The notes under the pieces were generated by a model. It made no database searches. It saw only the letters and a program-made list of their open reading frames with translations, and was not told the DNA's origin. Below are positions 27,242 through 37,372 of a stretch of DNA of 64,000 nucleotides, in pieces (the stretch's first letter is position 1; every line of letters starts with the position of its first letter). The translations under genes and the position numbers were made by a program. The stretch spans positions 1 through 64,000 of the forward strand of contig NZ_PYVZ01000021.1 in the NCBI RefSeq assembly GCF_003056405.1, read 5' to 3'. This DNA comes from Devosia indica (GTDB lineage: Bacteria; Pseudomonadota; Alphaproteobacteria; Rhizobiales; Devosiaceae).

Positions 27242-27580
27242 CTAGTCGCCTTCGCCCGGCGCGTCCGAGAAGTATTTGGCAAGCTTGCCATCCTCCCCAT
27301 CACGCTCTTTTGCCTCGGGCAGCGGATCGCGGCGCTCGGTCAGGTTCGGCCAGCTATTGGAGAATTTTCGGTTGAGTTCGAGCCACTCATCCAGCCCGCT
27401 CTCGGTATCGGGCTTGATGGCTTCGGCCGGGCATTCGGGCTCGCACACGCCGCAGTCGATGCACTCGTCCGGATGGATCACCAGCATGTTCTCGCCTTCA
27501 TAAAAGCAGTCCACCGGACACACTTCCACGCAGTCGGTATATTTGCAGGCAATGCAATTATCGGTGACGATATAAGTCAT
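27242..27580 (-). CDS. fdxA: ferredoxin, seven-iron type (FdxA)
   Basis: A 112-residue electron carrier with [3Fe-4S] and [4Fe-4S] clusters. Near the start the cysteine series ([19 protein letters not shown]) and then [12 protein letters not shown] mark the FdII/FdxA family, with the extra long C-terminal tail typical of alphaproteobacterial members. Cytoplasmic. Its gene lies between carD and the S4 gene, an order found in relatives. Confidence 0.95.
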   Translation of the reverse strand: MTYIVTDNCIACKYTDCVEVCPVDCFYEGENMLVIHPDECIDCGVCEPECPAEAIKPDTESGLDEWLELNRKFSNSWPNLTERRDPLPEAKERDGEDGKLAKYFSDAPGEGD

Positions 27581-27734
27581 CTAGGAGGCGATCCCATCTC
27601 GTTGCGGCCCGACCCCTTGGGGCAGGTCAGCCCGCCTGTCTCAACCGGTTCGGTGCTAAACCGTTTTCTTGCGTATCGCAAGGCCGTCAGGGGGGACGGT
27701 TTGGCGCATCAGGCAGGTGCAGAGAAAGACTTGC

Positions 27735-28145
27735 CTAATCAGCGTCGCCACCGCGCAACCGGTCCGTTTCACGCCGCTCTTTCTTGGTCGGGCGCCCCGC
27801 TCCGGCCGGTCTTTCAGCAATGGCCGCCTCATAGGGCGACAGCTCTGCGCGGGGCACGGGGGGAGGCGAAATATCCTCGTAGAGCCCCTGCGCCTCGCTG
27901 GCCGGACCGCGCCGCGTGCCGCAATCGAGAATGCGCCAGACCACGATGCGGTTGTGCAATGACATGGTCAGCACGTCGCCCGCACCGACCTTGAGATCGG
28001 TGCGCTCGGTCTTTTCCGAATTGACGCGAATAGCGCCACTCTCGATGATTTTCTGGGCCAGGGTGCGCGATTTGACGGCGCGCGCAAAAAACAGGAACCG
28101 GTCGAGCCGCTCCTTGCGGAGCGGCGTCTGCTCCGGCCCTGCCAA
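27735..28145 (-). CDS. S4-domain RNA-binding protein (Hsp15-like)
   Basis: A 136-residue protein whose first 60 residues are an S4 domain (ERLDRFLFFARAVKSR, then GAIRVNSEKTERTD and VGAGDVLTM). Hsp15 relatives bind stalled 50S subunits carrying nascent chains and help recycle them. The C-terminal tail is Arg/Glu/Gly-rich (GRPTKKERRETDRLRGG). The only in-frame start is TTG at 28145, one base after the helicase stop codon; coupling to the helicase is likely. Confidence 0.86.
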   Translation of the reverse strand: MAGPEQTPLRKERLDRFLFFARAVKSRTLAQKIIESGAIRVNSEKTERTDLKVGAGDVLTMSLHNRIVVWRILDCGTRRGPASEAQGLYEDISPPPVPRAELSPYEAAIAERPAGAGRPTKKERRETDRLRGGDAD

Positions 28146-28148
28146 TTG

Positions 28149-31109
28149 CTATTCCGACTTGCCGCGCAGCGCCGCCAGCGCCGCGAAGGGGCTGTCCGGA
28201 TCGAATACCGGCTTGCGCTCCTCGCGCGGCGGACGGCGATCCTTGCGGTCGCCCCGCTCCGCCTTGTCGGGTCGGCCCTTGCCATTGGGACGTGCCTGCT
28301 GGCCTTCGCCCTCGGGGCGGCGCGGCCCCTTGCCAGGGCGCGGACGATTGTTCTGCCTTGGGCCATCCTCGCCCTCGCGGCGATTGCGGCCTTCGTGACG
28401 CCGGTTTTCATTGTGGCGGCGCCCGCCGGGGAACCACACCTCGTCAAATTCCGGCTCGGACGGCGCGGCCGGTTCTGCAGCGGTCTCGGCCTCGGCAGGG
28501 GCCGCATCCGGTACGGCGCCTTTGTCCGGCTCTGCCACGACAGGCGCTTCGGCACTTTCGGGCGCAGCGGCCTCATTGTTCGCCTCGGCACTGGCCGCAT
28601 TGTCCTCCAGCACCTGTTCGAGCGCCGGGGTTTCGGCCGAAGCCTCAGCCGGTGCCGGCGTCTCGGCCACCTTTGGCGTACGCCGGACCCGATAGCCCAG
28701 CGATGACAGGATGGAGGAGAAATCATCGCCCGAGCAGCCCAACAGGCTGGTCATTTCCACGGTGACGCGGAACCCATTGCCCTCAGCGGCGCCGGCAGGC
28801 AGTTCACCCTGATAGGGGCGGCTGGTATCCAGCGCCACCAGCGGCCGGATGATATCGGCCAGGCGCTCGAGAATATCGACCCGCACCGCCCGGCTTCCGG
28901 CCACCTTGAAGCCGGCGATCTCGTAAAGCCGCGTATCGACTTCCGGATCGACCACAAAGGAGGTCCGGCCCGAGAGCACGATATGGGGAATATCGGTGAC
29001 GCCGGGCTGGCGCACACCACCATTTTTCAGCGCAAACAGGATCAGTGCCAGCTCACGCGGTGCGGGCTTGAGGGAAAGCGGCAGGTAGATGTGATAGGCG
29101 CCGAACTTGATGCCCAGCTTGCGCAGTTTGCCGCGCACATCCTGATCCAGCCCCTTGACCTCATCGGCCACCTGGGACCGTGGCAACAGGCCGATATGTT
29201 CAAACAGCTGATAGGCCAGCCCCCGTGCAGTGCCTTCGAGATCGGCCGGCGCTTCGAGCGCCATGACCTGTTCGAGCACTGTGTTGATATGGTGGCGCAG
29301 CCACAGCGAAAGACGATCCTGCACCTTTTCCAGGTCCGGACCGGTCAGCGTCTCATCGGCCAGCAGCAGGATGCGGGGACGATAAAGGCTGTCGCCTTCC
29401 GCCAACTCTGCCACCACTTCGCCGCGCCAGCGCAGGCGCCCATCGGTGGCCAACACGAATTCTTCATTTGGCGAACCGGCCAATCTCTCGGCACGATTAT
29501 GGATCTCCGGGGCGACAACCGAGTCGGCTGCGCCGCGCAATCCTTTGGCGTCTGTGTCGCCATCATTGCGGGCCAGGGTGAAACGGAAGCCTTCGAGCGT
29601 GCCGATGAGGTGGCCTTCCAGCCGCACTTCGCCGCGCTCATTGATTTCGGGAGATACCATACGTTTGTCTTTCAGATGGCGGAGCAACACGCTGGTGCGC
29701 CGGTCCACGAAGCGCTGGGTAAGCCGCTCGTGCAGAGCGTCACTCAGGCGGTCCTCAATGTCTCGCGTCTTTTCGCGCCAATAGGTAGGGTCTTCAAGCC
29801 AGTTTTTTCGATTGGCGACAAAGGTCCAGGTCCGGATCTGCTTGATCCGATTACTGAGTGTGTCAATGTCGCCCTCCGCATTGTCGCAAAACCGGACCTG
29901 CTCGGCAATCCAGTCTGCCCGAACCGATCCAATTCGTCTCAAATCCGAATAGATACGGGTGATGATCTCGCCATGCGCGGCCGGCGAGATCCCCTGATAA
30001 TCCGGAATCTGGCAACATTCCCAGAGCAGTTTGACCGCATCGTGGCCGCGCGCCAAGGCCCCGGCCTCATTGCGCATGAGAAACTCAAGCGCGTGTTGAT
30101 CGGTTGCAATCGGCACGCGGGTCAGCGTTTTGTCCTGCGGCGCCACTTCAAGCGAGTTGCGCAGCGCCTCGACCGAGCTGAACTTGAGATCGGAATTGCG
30201 CCATTGCACTTGGCGGATCGGCTGGAAATCATGGGTTTCCAGCGCCACGACCATGTCTTCGTCAAACCCTTCGGTGCCCCCGGTCACCCCGAAGGTTCCG
30301 TTGTGCTTGTGCCGCCCGGCGCGGCCGGCGATCTGGCCCAGCTCGGAGGGGGTCAGCGGCCGGCTCTGGTGCCCGTCGAACTTGGTATCGTCGGCAAAGG
30401 CCACATGGTGGATGTCCAGGTTCAGCCCCATGCCGATGGCATCAGTGGCCACCAGAAAATCCACATCGCCATTCTGATAGAGTTCGACCTGGGCATTGCG
30501 CGTCCGGGGGCTGAGGGCTCCCATCACCACCGCCGCGCCGCCCCGTTCACGCCGAATCAGCTCGGCAATCGCATAGACTTGCCGCGCCGAGAACGCGACA
30601 ATGGCCGAACGCGCCGGCTGGCGCGACAATTTCTTCGACCCCGCATAGGTGAGTTGGGAAAATCGCGGCCGGTCGATGATCTCGGCATGCGGGATCAGTT
30701 TCTTCACCACCCCCGCCATGGTTGCCGAGCCCAGCAGCAGCGTCTCGTGCAGACCGCGCGCCTTGAGGATCCGGTCGGTAAACACATGGCCGCGGTCAAA
30801 GTCGATGGCGGTCTGGATTTCGTCCACCGCCACGCAATCGACATGGATGTCCATGGGCATGGCTTCGACCGTCGCCACCCAATAGCGCGGCTTGGCCGGC
30901 ACGATGCGCTCTTCGCCGGTGATCAGCGCTACGGCCTGCTCACCCACCCGCTCGACGACCCGCTGATAGACCTCGCGCGCCAGCAGCCGCAAGGGCAGGC
31001 CGATCATCCCCGTGGGATGGGCCAGCATGCGCTCGATGGCGAAATAGGTCTTGCCGGTATTGGTCGGGCCAAGGATCGCCTTGACCGAGTGGGAAGGGGA
31101 AAAGCTCAT
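28149..31109 (-). CDS. SUV3-like DEAD/DEAH RNA helicase with disordered tail
   Basis: A 986-residue helicase. Walker A is GPTNTGKT at about residue 14, then VDEIQTAIDF (DEAD-like box) near 95 and the motif VI region IGQIAGRAGRHKHNGTFG near 260. This matches SUV3-type RNA helicases, which unwind RNA with degradosome partners. Residues about 809-890 are Ala/Pro/Glu-rich, 898-965 are Arg/Gly/Asp/Glu-rich (RNRREGEDG, RPGKGPRRPEG), and the end FDPDSPFAALAALRG is a short ordered motif. The tail should be disordered and able to bind RNA. Start ATG at 31109. It runs straight into the S4 gene. Confidence 0.9.
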   Translation of the reverse strand: MSFSPSHSVKAILGPTNTGKTYFAIERMLAHPTGMIGLPLRLLAREVYQRVVERVGEQAVALITGEERIVPAKPRYWVATVEAMPMDIHVDCVAVDEIQTAIDFDRGHVFTDRILKARGLHETLLLGSATMAGVVKKLIPHAEIIDRPRFSQLTYAGSKKLSRQPARSAIVAFSARQVYAIAELIRRERGGAAVVMGALSPRTRNAQVELYQNGDVDFLVATDAIGMGLNLDIHHVAFADDTKFDGHQSRPLTPSELGQIAGRAGRHKHNGTFGVTGGTEGFDEDMVVALETHDFQPIRQVQWRNSDLKFSSVEALRNSLEVAPQDKTLTRVPIATDQHALEFLMRNEAGALARGHDAVKLLWECCQIPDYQGISPAAHGEIITRIYSDLRRIGSVRADWIAEQVRFCDNAEGDIDTLSNRIKQIRTWTFVANRKNWLEDPTYWREKTRDIEDRLSDALHERLTQRFVDRRTSVLLRHLKDKRMVSPEINERGEVRLEGHLIGTLEGFRFTLARNDGDTDAKGLRGAADSVVAPEIHNRAERLAGSPNEEFVLATDGRLRWRGEVVAELAEGDSLYRPRILLLADETLTGPDLEKVQDRLSLWLRHHINTVLEQVMALEAPADLEGTARGLAYQLFEHIGLLPRSQVADEVKGLDQDVRGKLRKLGIKFGAYHIYLPLSLKPAPRELALILFALKNGGVRQPGVTDIPHIVLSGRTSFVVDPEVDTRLYEIAGFKVAGSRAVRVDILERLADIIRPLVALDTSRPYQGELPAGAAEGNGFRVTVEMTSLLGCSGDDFSSILSSLGYRVRRTPKVAETPAPAEASAETPALEQVLEDNAASAEANNEAAAPESAEAPVVAEPDKGAVPDAAPAEAETAAEPAAPSEPEFDEVWFPGGRRHNENRRHEGRNRREGEDGPRQNNRPRPGKGPRRPEGEGQQARPNGKGRPDKAERGDRKDRRPPREERKPVFDPDSPFAALAALRGKSE

Positions 31110-31615
31110 CGCCCCCTATGTAAGCGGTCCCCGCGCCGCTTGCGAGAGGCTTGGGGCACTTGTCCCAGCAAAGGACAGAATTGTCATGGATTTGTCACGC
31201 CTGTTAAGCCAGGGAACGGATGAAGAACGAAACAGAACCGAATCGGCGCGACTCAGTGAGTCTGGCTTTGTTCACGGCTAGATGTGGTGGTGCGGTTGTG
31301 CGAGTCCGCACTAAAACTGGATCCGCAGGGCGCTTCGGACCTCGAACCGGGCCCATCCGGCTCGGAAACCGTTCAACTTGCTTAGCAGGCGGTTAATTCA
31401 CGCGAGAATCGGCCATTCCTGAACACAGCGTAAACGCTTGTTCTTCCAATATTTTCTTTGTATTCACGACGTCACACCCATGAGTCCTGGGGTTTTCAGG
31501 GCAGGCTTGAGAAAAAGCCGAGTTGACGTGCCGGGATGGGACAACGGCCACTGACACACTCTGTCAGAACACTGGCGCATTGATGGGTGCAGCGCCCACC
31601 CCGGAGTTCCATCAG
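31110..31615. other. intergenic region between helicase and NTF2-like gene
   Basis: About 505 bp between divergent genes. I see no gene or RNA. The left side must hold the helicase promoter and the right side the promoter of the 31616 gene. GGTTAATT at 31388-31395 resembles a CtrA half-site but lacks a partner. Confidence 0.5.
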
Positions 31616-31948
31616 ATGTCCGCATTTGATCCCGCCACCCTTCCCCATCCACTCTGGCAATATTTCGAACGCACTGACCCTCTCGATGCGGCGGCCCTGT
31701 TTGCACCCAACGCTTCGGTTCGGGACGAAGGAGAGTGGCATCGGGGGCAGGCCGCCATCGCGCTCTGGCTGCGCAGCTTCGAAGAGCGCTACAGCCCGCG
31801 CTATCAACTGCGCCAGGTCGAGGCCGACAAGGATCGTACCATCGTCACCTTCCAGGTCTCGGGCACCTTCCCCGGCAGCCCCGCCGTGCTGCGCCAGGCC
31901 TTCACCTTCGATTCCCAGCAGCGTATCGCCAGCCTCGAAACGCTTTGA
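31616..31948 (+). CDS. SnoaL/NTF2-like domain protein
   Basis: A 110-residue small alpha-beta-barrel protein. The layout, DPATLPHPLWQYFERTDPLDA followed by LWLRSFEERYSPRYQLRQVEA and strand-rich VTFQVSGTFPGSPAVL, fits the NTF2-like superfamily (SnoaL, polyketide cyclase, or limonene hydrolase-like folds). Catalytic residues cannot be assigned. ATG at 31616 follows CGGAG; in-frame sequence further upstream is not family-like. Function unknown. Confidence 0.78.
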   Translation: MSAFDPATLPHPLWQYFERTDPLDAAALFAPNASVRDEGEWHRGQAAIALWLRSFEERYSPRYQLRQVEADKDRTIVTFQVSGTFPGSPAVLRQAFTFDSQQRIASLETL

Positions 31949-32063
31949 TTGTCTCACCCCGGCACAAGGCCGCCCGGTGCATCCGGCCGGCCTTAAGATC
32001 TGGTCCAAACCCGGAACGAACAGGGACAGAATCGGGCCGGAATCACCGCTGCCCCTTTGTTCT

Positions 32064-32079
32064 CCACCAGATCTGGTGG
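32064..32079. promoter_or_regulatory. perfect 16-bp palindrome
   Basis: CCACCAGATCTGGTGG is fully symmetrical with no gap. It lies about 115 bp after the NTF2-like stop and far from the start of any neighbouring gene, so a transcription-factor site is only one possibility. Confidence 0.4.
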
Positions 32080-32279
32080 GCCTGGGCAAGCCAAGCCACA
32101 AGACTCACTAACCCATTGCAGAAAAAGCAAGAATACTGTTCACAAGGATGAATTGCGGGTTAATTTCGGTCGGCTTGGACCGTTTCCTGACAGGGTCTTA
32201 GCGTGTCGGATGACGCGGCACGACTGGCCATTAACCAGCATGCCCCGCATTGGCAGGCCGCAGTCGTCGCAAAATTGTC

Positions 32280-32312
32280 AAAAAAGCCTTTGACCGTCCG
32301 AAAATGGGACGG
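32280..32312 (-). terminator. terminator after the DUF3108 gene
   Basis: CCGTCC (32294-32299) and GGACGG (32307-32312) flank a 7-base loop. On the minus strand the stem is followed, after TCAAAGGC, by a T6 run. It begins 6 bp after the DUF3108 stop. Confidence 0.7.
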
Positions 32313-32317
32313 CAGCC

Positions 32318-33100
32318 TCAGCTCTCGGCGCGGGTGAGTACCATGGAGAGATCGCCCATCGAGGTGCCGATTATCACGCGATAGGGGATAAAGTAGCCGG
32401 TCTGGCCGAGCGGCGCATACCACAGGATCATCCGGCTGGTCTGGGCCAGGTAATTGGTCATTTCCGAACTCTCGAAATGCCCCGAGATCGGCCGATAGTC
32501 GAGCGAGCAGGCCACCAGCGGCCCCTGATAGCCAGTGCGCGGCGAGGTTGCCTCGTCATTGTCCAGAAAGCCCAGCGCGATGTCGAAGCGCTCGACCCCG
32601 GTAAAGATCTTGAGCGTACGCTGGCACAGGCCCGGCTCCAGCCCGTCACCCTTGAGGATGAACGCCGAAAGGAAATCACCCACCCCCGTCAGATGCGCGC
32701 GCTCCAGCGGCACACGGTCATAGGAGTCGGTCACCGGCGGCTGCACCTGGAAGGCGCTGACATTGCGCCCCTCATAACCAACACTGGCGGTGAACACGTC
32801 GCCATTGGCACGGGTCTCCAGTGCAAAGCTCTGCGATTGCAGGCTCGCGCCCGTGGATGTGCCGGAAACCCGGGCACTGGCCGAGCCGCTGGCCACCACG
32901 CTCCCCAGCCCCGCTACCCGCGCCGAAAGCTCCAGTCCATAGCGCGCGCCATCGTCATCAAGGTCAATATCGACCATGGCCACATTGATCCCCCCCACCG
33001 TCACCACATAGCTGGCGCGCGCATCGACCGGTGCGGCCTGGGCGGCAGAAAGACTGAGCGGGGCGAGGGCGGCAACTAGAGCAAAGGCAGTGCGGATCAC
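32318..33100 (-). CDS. DUF3108 domain-containing periplasmic protein
   Basis: A 260-residue exported protein with a signal peptide (AFALVAALAPLSLSAAQAAP) followed by beta-rich sequence of the DUF3108 family (ASYVVTVGGINVAMVDIDL, then GVERFDIALGFLDND). The family is periplasmic, occurs beside cell-envelope genes, and has no defined biochemical role. The start is GTG at 33100; the open frame upstream to 33199 lacks a signal. An AGAAG-type ribosome site is weak. Confidence 0.85.
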   Translation of the reverse strand: MIRTAFALVAALAPLSLSAAQAAPVDARASYVVTVGGINVAMVDIDLDDDGARYGLELSARVAGLGSVVASGSASARVSGTSTGASLQSQSFALETRANGDVFTASVGYEGRNVSAFQVQPPVTDSYDRVPLERAHLTGVGDFLSAFILKGDGLEPGLCQRTLKIFTGVERFDIALGFLDNDEATSPRTGYQGPLVACSLDYRPISGHFESSEMTNYLAQTSRMILWYAPLGQTGYFIPYRVIIGTSMGDLSMVLTRAES

Positions 33101-33231
33101 GTGTGGTCTTCTCGGCTGCAAATGCCCGCGCGAGACGCTGGCCGGGCGAAACGAATCACTGATTAGCTTCAAACTGCCGTCCATACCGGGCACAAGCAAG
33201 GCGCTCGCGCTGCTTTGTCGGGCCTCTTTGC

Positions 33232-33260
33232 TTGACGGATGCCCCCCAATTCTCTAAAGA
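33232..33260 (+). promoter_or_regulatory. predicted promoter of rpmB
   Basis: TTGACG at 33232-33237, a 17-bp spacer, and TAAAGA at 33255-33260, ending about 80 bp before the rpmB start. Confidence 0.6.
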
Positions 33261-33341
33261 CCCGCGAGATTTCATCACAATCGAGGCCCGTAGCGGGACG
33301 TCCCCGCCACGCAGGACCTTTACACAAACAGGATCGAACCA

Positions 33342-33626
33342 ATGGCACGTCGCTGCGAACTGACCGGCAAGGGTGTTATGGTGGGCAACAATGTTTCGCA
33401 CGCCCTCAACCGTACCCGCCGCCGCTTTCTCCCCAATCTGGTGAACGTCACCCTGCTTTCGGACGCCCTCAATCGTCCGGTGAAGCTGCGTATCGCCACC
33501 TCCGCTCTGCGCACCGTCGAGCATCGCGGTGGTCTGGACGCGTTCCTGCTCAAGCAGGACGACGCCGACCTGTCCCCGCTGGCTCTGGGCCTGAAGAAGG
33601 AAATCCGCGCCACCCTCGCTGGCTAA
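33342..33626 (+). CDS. rpmB: 50S ribosomal protein L28
   Basis: A 94-residue L28 protein of the large ribosomal subunit. The N-terminal [20 protein letters not shown], the [18 protein letters not shown] block and the L-R-x-A-T-S-A-L-R-T-V strand are diagnostic. It is full length, without the L28 zinc-type cysteine pairs seen in some species. It ends with a strong terminator, so it is a single-gene unit. Confidence 0.97.
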   Translation: MARRCELTGKGVMVGNNVSHALNRTRRRFLPNLVNVTLLSDALNRPVKLRIATSALRTVEHRGGLDAFLLKQDDADLSPLALGLKKEIRATLAG

Positions 33627-33650
33627 GCGATTTCCGCCTGAGATTTTCGG

Positions 33651-33688
33651 CCGCGTGGTGGGCAACTGCCACGCGGTCTTGTTTTTTT
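33651..33688 (+). terminator. rpmB terminator
   Basis: CCGCGTGG (33651-33658) and CCACGCGG (33669-33676) form an 8-bp stem, followed by TCTTG and a T7 run (33682-33688). Confidence 0.93.
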
Positions 33689-33816
33689 AGGAAGCCTGGC
33701 TTCCCCTGCCGCCCCAATCGGGCATGGCAAAAAAATCCGGTGTGCCGCCCGTCGGCCCACCAGCAACGCCCGCCCCGGTCTGATGCCGGTTTGCGGAACA
33801 TGATGAAGGTAGTCCA

Positions 33817-34452
33817 ATGCTGTCTCGTTTCCTGGTGGCCATTGCCGCCATGGTGGCCGTCGTCGCCGCCTCCAATTTCCTGGTCCAGTTCCCCGTCGAC
33901 GCCATGCTCGGTGGCGTCAACCTCGGTGACATCCTCACCTGGGGCGCATTCACCTATCCCGTGGCATTCCTGGTCACAGACCTCTCCAATCGCGCCTTCG
34001 GCCCGCAGCGTGCGCGGCTCGTCGTGGTGGCCGGCTTTGCCGTGGCGGTGATCCTCTCGATCTGGCTGGCCACCCCGCGCATCGCCGTCGCCTCGGGTTC
34101 GGCATTCCTGGTCGCCCAATTGCTCGATATCTCGATCTTCCACCGCCTGCGCAACAGCGCCTGGTGGCATGCCCCGATGTTCTCCTCGCTGGTCTCCTCG
34201 GCGCTCGACACGGCGCTGTTCTTCAGCCTCGCCATGGCCCCGGCCTTTGCCGGCATCGATGCGCTGTTCGGCATGGAAGATTCCTCGCTCGCCTTCCCCG
34301 CCCCGCTGCTCGGCATCGGCCCGGAAGTCGAACTCTGGCAGTCTCTGGCTTTGGGCGATTTCCTGGTCAAGCTGGTGATGGCGGTGCTGATGCTGGCGCC
34401 CTACAAGACCATTCGCGACCTGGTGCTGCGCAAGATGCCCGTGTCGGCCTGA
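33817..34452 (+). CDS. VUT family (queuosine precursor transporter-like) membrane protein
   Basis: A 211-residue protein with about six membrane helices. NLGDILTWGAFTYPVAFLVTDL and AFLVAQLLDISIFHRL are the conserved patterns of VUT/YhhQ proteins, which import 7-cyano-7-deazaguanine for queuosine and related modifications. The gene stands just after rpmB and its terminator, with AAGG seven bases before ATG. No other queuosine gene is in the window, so the precise substrate is inferred. Confidence 0.88.
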   Translation: MLSRFLVAIAAMVAVVAASNFLVQFPVDAMLGGVNLGDILTWGAFTYPVAFLVTDLSNRAFGPQRARLVVVAGFAVAVILSIWLATPRIAVASGSAFLVAQLLDISIFHRLRNSAWWHAPMFSSLVSSALDTALFFSLAMAPAFAGIDALFGMEDSSLAFPAPLLGIGPEVELWQSLALGDFLVKLVMAVLMLAPYKTIRDLVLRKMPVSA

Positions 34453-34471
34453 TAGCTGACCGAAGGCCGAG

Positions 34472-35464
34472 CTAGTCCTGTGGCAGCGCGAACTCCAGGA
34501 TGAGATTGCGCTGCCAATCATTGAAATTATTGTCCGAGCCGATCAGGATACGCATCTCGCCGCCGGCCGTTTCGTGCACCATCAGGCTTTCCATATTGTC
34601 GATCTCGCCGCCTTGCGCCGAAAGGAGCAAGTCGCCGCGCATCACATTGCCCGGGCGCACCTGATCGGCCGGCACCAGCCGCAGGTTCATCACGAAGGCA
34701 AACAGCGACACGCCCCGCTCGAGCACCAGAAGATCGCCATTGGGCAGGAACTTGCAGTCCGTCGGATTGACGATCGGGCTGTTGGCATAGCCGATTGGCC
34801 CCTTGTCATTGACCCCGAGCAGTTCGCCGCGATGATTGCCATCACCGTCCAGCGCCTCTTCTGTCAGCAGCAGGGTTGAGCCGGCAATGGGCGATGCCTC
34901 CGGGGCAATGCAGACCGATTCCAGGCTTTCATTGGTGCGCAGATCGGTTAGCCATTGCGGAATACCGATCTCGCGTGCCGCGCCATCCGGCCGGCCATCG
35001 GTAATGACAAAATCGGCCACCCGCGTCAGATGCTCGAACCCCACACGCACCGCATAAGGCTCGCCGTCGCGCCAGACTGTGTCCATGCCTTCGGCATCAC
35101 GGGCAAACTGGCGCGGCAGGACAGTGCCGCCCGAATTCTGCATCGGCTCGATCGTCACCCCGATCAATCCGATCAGCCGGTCCGCCTCGTCATAGGCCAA
35201 TTGCCCGGAAACGAAATTGCCCCGGTCGGACACGAAGGCGATGCGCTGGTCCGGTCCGGTGACGGTCACGCTCGACAAGCCGCCAAATGTATCGACCGGG
35301 CTTTGCAGCGTGAGGCCACCGCGAAAGATCAGCCGGTCGACCGGCTGGTCCAGCTCGACGCCCTTGAACCGGGTGACGGGCGCGGCACTGACCATCAACT
35401 CCACCGCACTGGCCGGACCGGCCAGCAACAGCAGCGCCACGGCAGTTGCGGCCCGCAACATCAT
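34472..35464 (-). CDS. esterase-like activity of phytase family protein
   Basis: A 330-residue exported protein: signal peptide ([15 protein letters not shown]), then a beta-propeller-like body. The conserved pattern [15 protein letters not shown] (Asp-Arg-Gly), [11 protein letters not shown], and [22 protein letters not shown] belong to the 'esterase-like activity of phytase' domain (PF13449). It is periplasmic; its substrate is uncertain. The start overlaps the cobT stop (ATGA at 35461-35464), so the two are coupled. Confidence 0.88.
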   Translation of the reverse strand: MMLRAATAVALLLLAGPASAVELMVSAAPVTRFKGVELDQPVDRLIFRGGLTLQSPVDTFGGLSSVTVTGPDQRIAFVSDRGNFVSGQLAYDEADRLIGLIGVTIEPMQNSGGTVLPRQFARDAEGMDTVWRDGEPYAVRVGFEHLTRVADFVITDGRPDGAAREIGIPQWLTDLRTNESLESVCIAPEASPIAGSTLLLTEEALDGDGNHRGELLGVNDKGPIGYANSPIVNPTDCKFLPNGDLLVLERGVSLFAFVMNLRLVPADQVRPGNVMRGDLLLSAQGGEIDNMESLMVHETAGGEMRILIGSDNNFNDWQRNLILEFALPQD

Positions 35465-37350
35465 CCCCGGACCCGCCGTCGCGTCTGGGCCGGCATTTCC
35501 TCGTCGAACAGCGCCGCCAGCTCATCGGTCAGCGCCCCGGCCAGTTCCTCGGCATCGAGCAGGGTGACGGCGCGCCGGTAATAGCGGGTCACGTCATGCC
35601 CGATGCCCACCGCCACAAGCTGGATCGGCGAGCGGGTCTCGATATCCTCGATCACCTGGCGCAGATGGGCCTCGAGATAATTGCCGGCATTGACCGACTG
35701 GGTCGAGTCATCCACCGGCGCGCCATCGGAAATCACCATCATGATGCGGCGCTGCTCGGGCCGCGCCATCAAGCGCTTGCGCGCCCATTCGAGCGCTTCG
35801 CCGTCGATGTTTTCCTTCAAGAGCCCCTCGCGCATCATCAGCCCCAGATTGCGCCGCGCATGGCGCCAGGGCTCGTCGGCGGCCTTGTAGATGATGTGGC
35901 GAATGTCGTTGACGCGGCCCGGATTGGGCGGGCGATTGGCTTCCAGCCAAGCCTCACGGCTCTTGCCGCCCTTCCAGGCCCTTGTGGTAAAGCCCAGGAT
36001 CTCGACCTTCACGCCGCAACGTTCCAGCGTGCGCGCGAGAATATCGCCGCAGATCGCCGCAATGGTGATCGGTCGGCCGCGCATCGAGCCTGAATTGTCG
36101 ATCAGCAGCGTCACCACGGTATCGCGGAAATCGGTGTCGTTCTCGACCTTGAAGCTGAGCGCCTGCATCGGATCGGTGACCACGCGGGTGAGGCGCGCCG
36201 TATCGAGCAGCCCCTCCTCGAGGTCGAATTGCCAGCTCCGGTTCTGCTTGGCCATCAGCCGCCGCTGCAGCTTGTTGGCCAGTCGCGCCACGGCGCCGGC
36301 AAGGTTTTCGAGCTGTTTGTCCAAGAGGGCGCGCAACTGATCGAGCTCGTCGGGCGGGCACAGCTCGGCCGCCTTGACGATCTCGTCATATTTCTGCGTG
36401 AAGACCTTGTAGTTGAACTGGTTGGACAGCCGCTCGCCGCCATCCTTGGCCGGCGGGGGCATGGGCGCATCCTCGCCCGCCTCGGCCTCGGCGTCCTCGT
36501 CGCTGTCGGCCATGTCGGCTTCCATGCCCTCGACATCGCCGCTCTCTTCGCTCTCGCCCGCCTGCTGGTCATCCTCGCTGTCGGACTGTTCGTTCTCGCC
36601 CTCGCCCTGCTCCTGGTCCTTTTCCGAACCCTGCGCCTGCTCGGGCTGATTATCCTCGGCCGCGTCCTCATCGCTGTCGGACGGGTCTTCCATATCGCTC
36701 TCGGCGATCAGGTTCAGGTCGCGCAGCACCGCCCGCGCTGCCCGCGAGAAATCCTCCTGGCTCTCATAGGTCTCGAGCAGCTTTTCAATCGAGGAACCGG
36801 CCTTGGCCTCGATCTCCTTGCGCCACAGATCCACCAGCGCATGGCCCGAGGGCGGCACCTCGACCCCGGCCAGCCTCTCGCGCAGCATCAGCCCCAGCGC
36901 CTCGGCCAAAGGCGCATCGCCCTTGTCGTCGACCTCGGCGAAATTGGCGCGGAACAGCCGGTCTTCCAGCATTTCGTGGATATTGCCCACCATGCCCGGC
37001 ATGCGGATGCAGCCCAGCGACTCCACCCGCGCCTGTTCGAGCGCATCAAAGGCCGCCCGCGCCTGCGGGTCCATCGGCGCCCGCTTGCGATGGGAATCCG
37101 GATCATGGCTGGCCAGGCGCATCGCCATGGCATCGCCCTGCCCGCGGGCAATGGCGATATCGCGCCTGGTCGGCAGGCGCGGCAGATTGGCCAGCCGCGC
37201 CTTGTCCGAGGTCAAAAGCGGCCGGTCGGCGGTAAAGCTCACCTCAAGCTCCGGCTTGGCCCCGATGGCGCGCACTGTCGCGCCCATGGCGCTCTTGAAC
37301 GCCTGGGTCTGGTCGGGCTTGTTGGCTTTGCTGCGCGGTGGGTTTGCCAT
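35461..37350 (-). CDS. cobT: cobaltochelatase subunit CobT
   Basis: The larger AAA-partner subunit of the aerobic cobalt chelatase (with CobS and CobN) of adenosylcobalamin synthesis. In the 629-residue product, an extended acidic stretch (residues about 205-320, rich in Glu, Asp and Gln) follows the N-terminal part, and a C-terminal von Willebrand A domain has the metal site [13 protein letters not shown] with its DxSxS pattern. The overall layout and length match CobT. The CobN subunit is not in this window. Confidence 0.95.
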   Translation of the reverse strand: MANPPRSKANKPDQTQAFKSAMGATVRAIGAKPELEVSFTADRPLLTSDKARLANLPRLPTRRDIAIARGQGDAMAMRLASHDPDSHRKRAPMDPQARAAFDALEQARVESLGCIRMPGMVGNIHEMLEDRLFRANFAEVDDKGDAPLAEALGLMLRERLAGVEVPPSGHALVDLWRKEIEAKAGSSIEKLLETYESQEDFSRAARAVLRDLNLIAESDMEDPSDSDEDAAEDNQPEQAQGSEKDQEQGEGENEQSDSEDDQQAGESEESGDVEGMEADMADSDEDAEAEAGEDAPMPPPAKDGGERLSNQFNYKVFTQKYDEIVKAAELCPPDELDQLRALLDKQLENLAGAVARLANKLQRRLMAKQNRSWQFDLEEGLLDTARLTRVVTDPMQALSFKVENDTDFRDTVVTLLIDNSGSMRGRPITIAAICGDILARTLERCGVKVEILGFTTRAWKGGKSREAWLEANRPPNPGRVNDIRHIIYKAADEPWRHARRNLGLMMREGLLKENIDGEALEWARKRLMARPEQRRIMMVISDGAPVDDSTQSVNAGNYLEAHLRQVIEDIETRSPIQLVAVGIGHDVTRYYRRAVTLLDAEELAGALTDELAALFDEEMPAQTRRRVRG

Positions 37351-37372
37351 GGATCAGTTGCCTTGGTGGCCG

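Larger units (their letters stand above)
31949..32317. other. intergenic region with a 16-bp palindrome
   Basis: 369 bp without a gene. It contains the perfect palindrome at 32064-32079 and the terminator of the next minus-strand gene at 32280-32312. GGTTAATT at 32158-32165 echoes the one at 31388. Confidence 0.5.

Noticed and set aside
28983-31223. 746-codon open frame on the plus strand opposite the helicase
   Set aside because: It mirrors the helicase frame in G+C-rich sequence, has no family pattern and no ribosome site.
33689-33816. preQ1 riboswitch before the VUT transporter gene
   Set aside because: An A7 tract is present, but the following bases cannot pair with the loop of any nearby stem as the preQ1-I fold needs.
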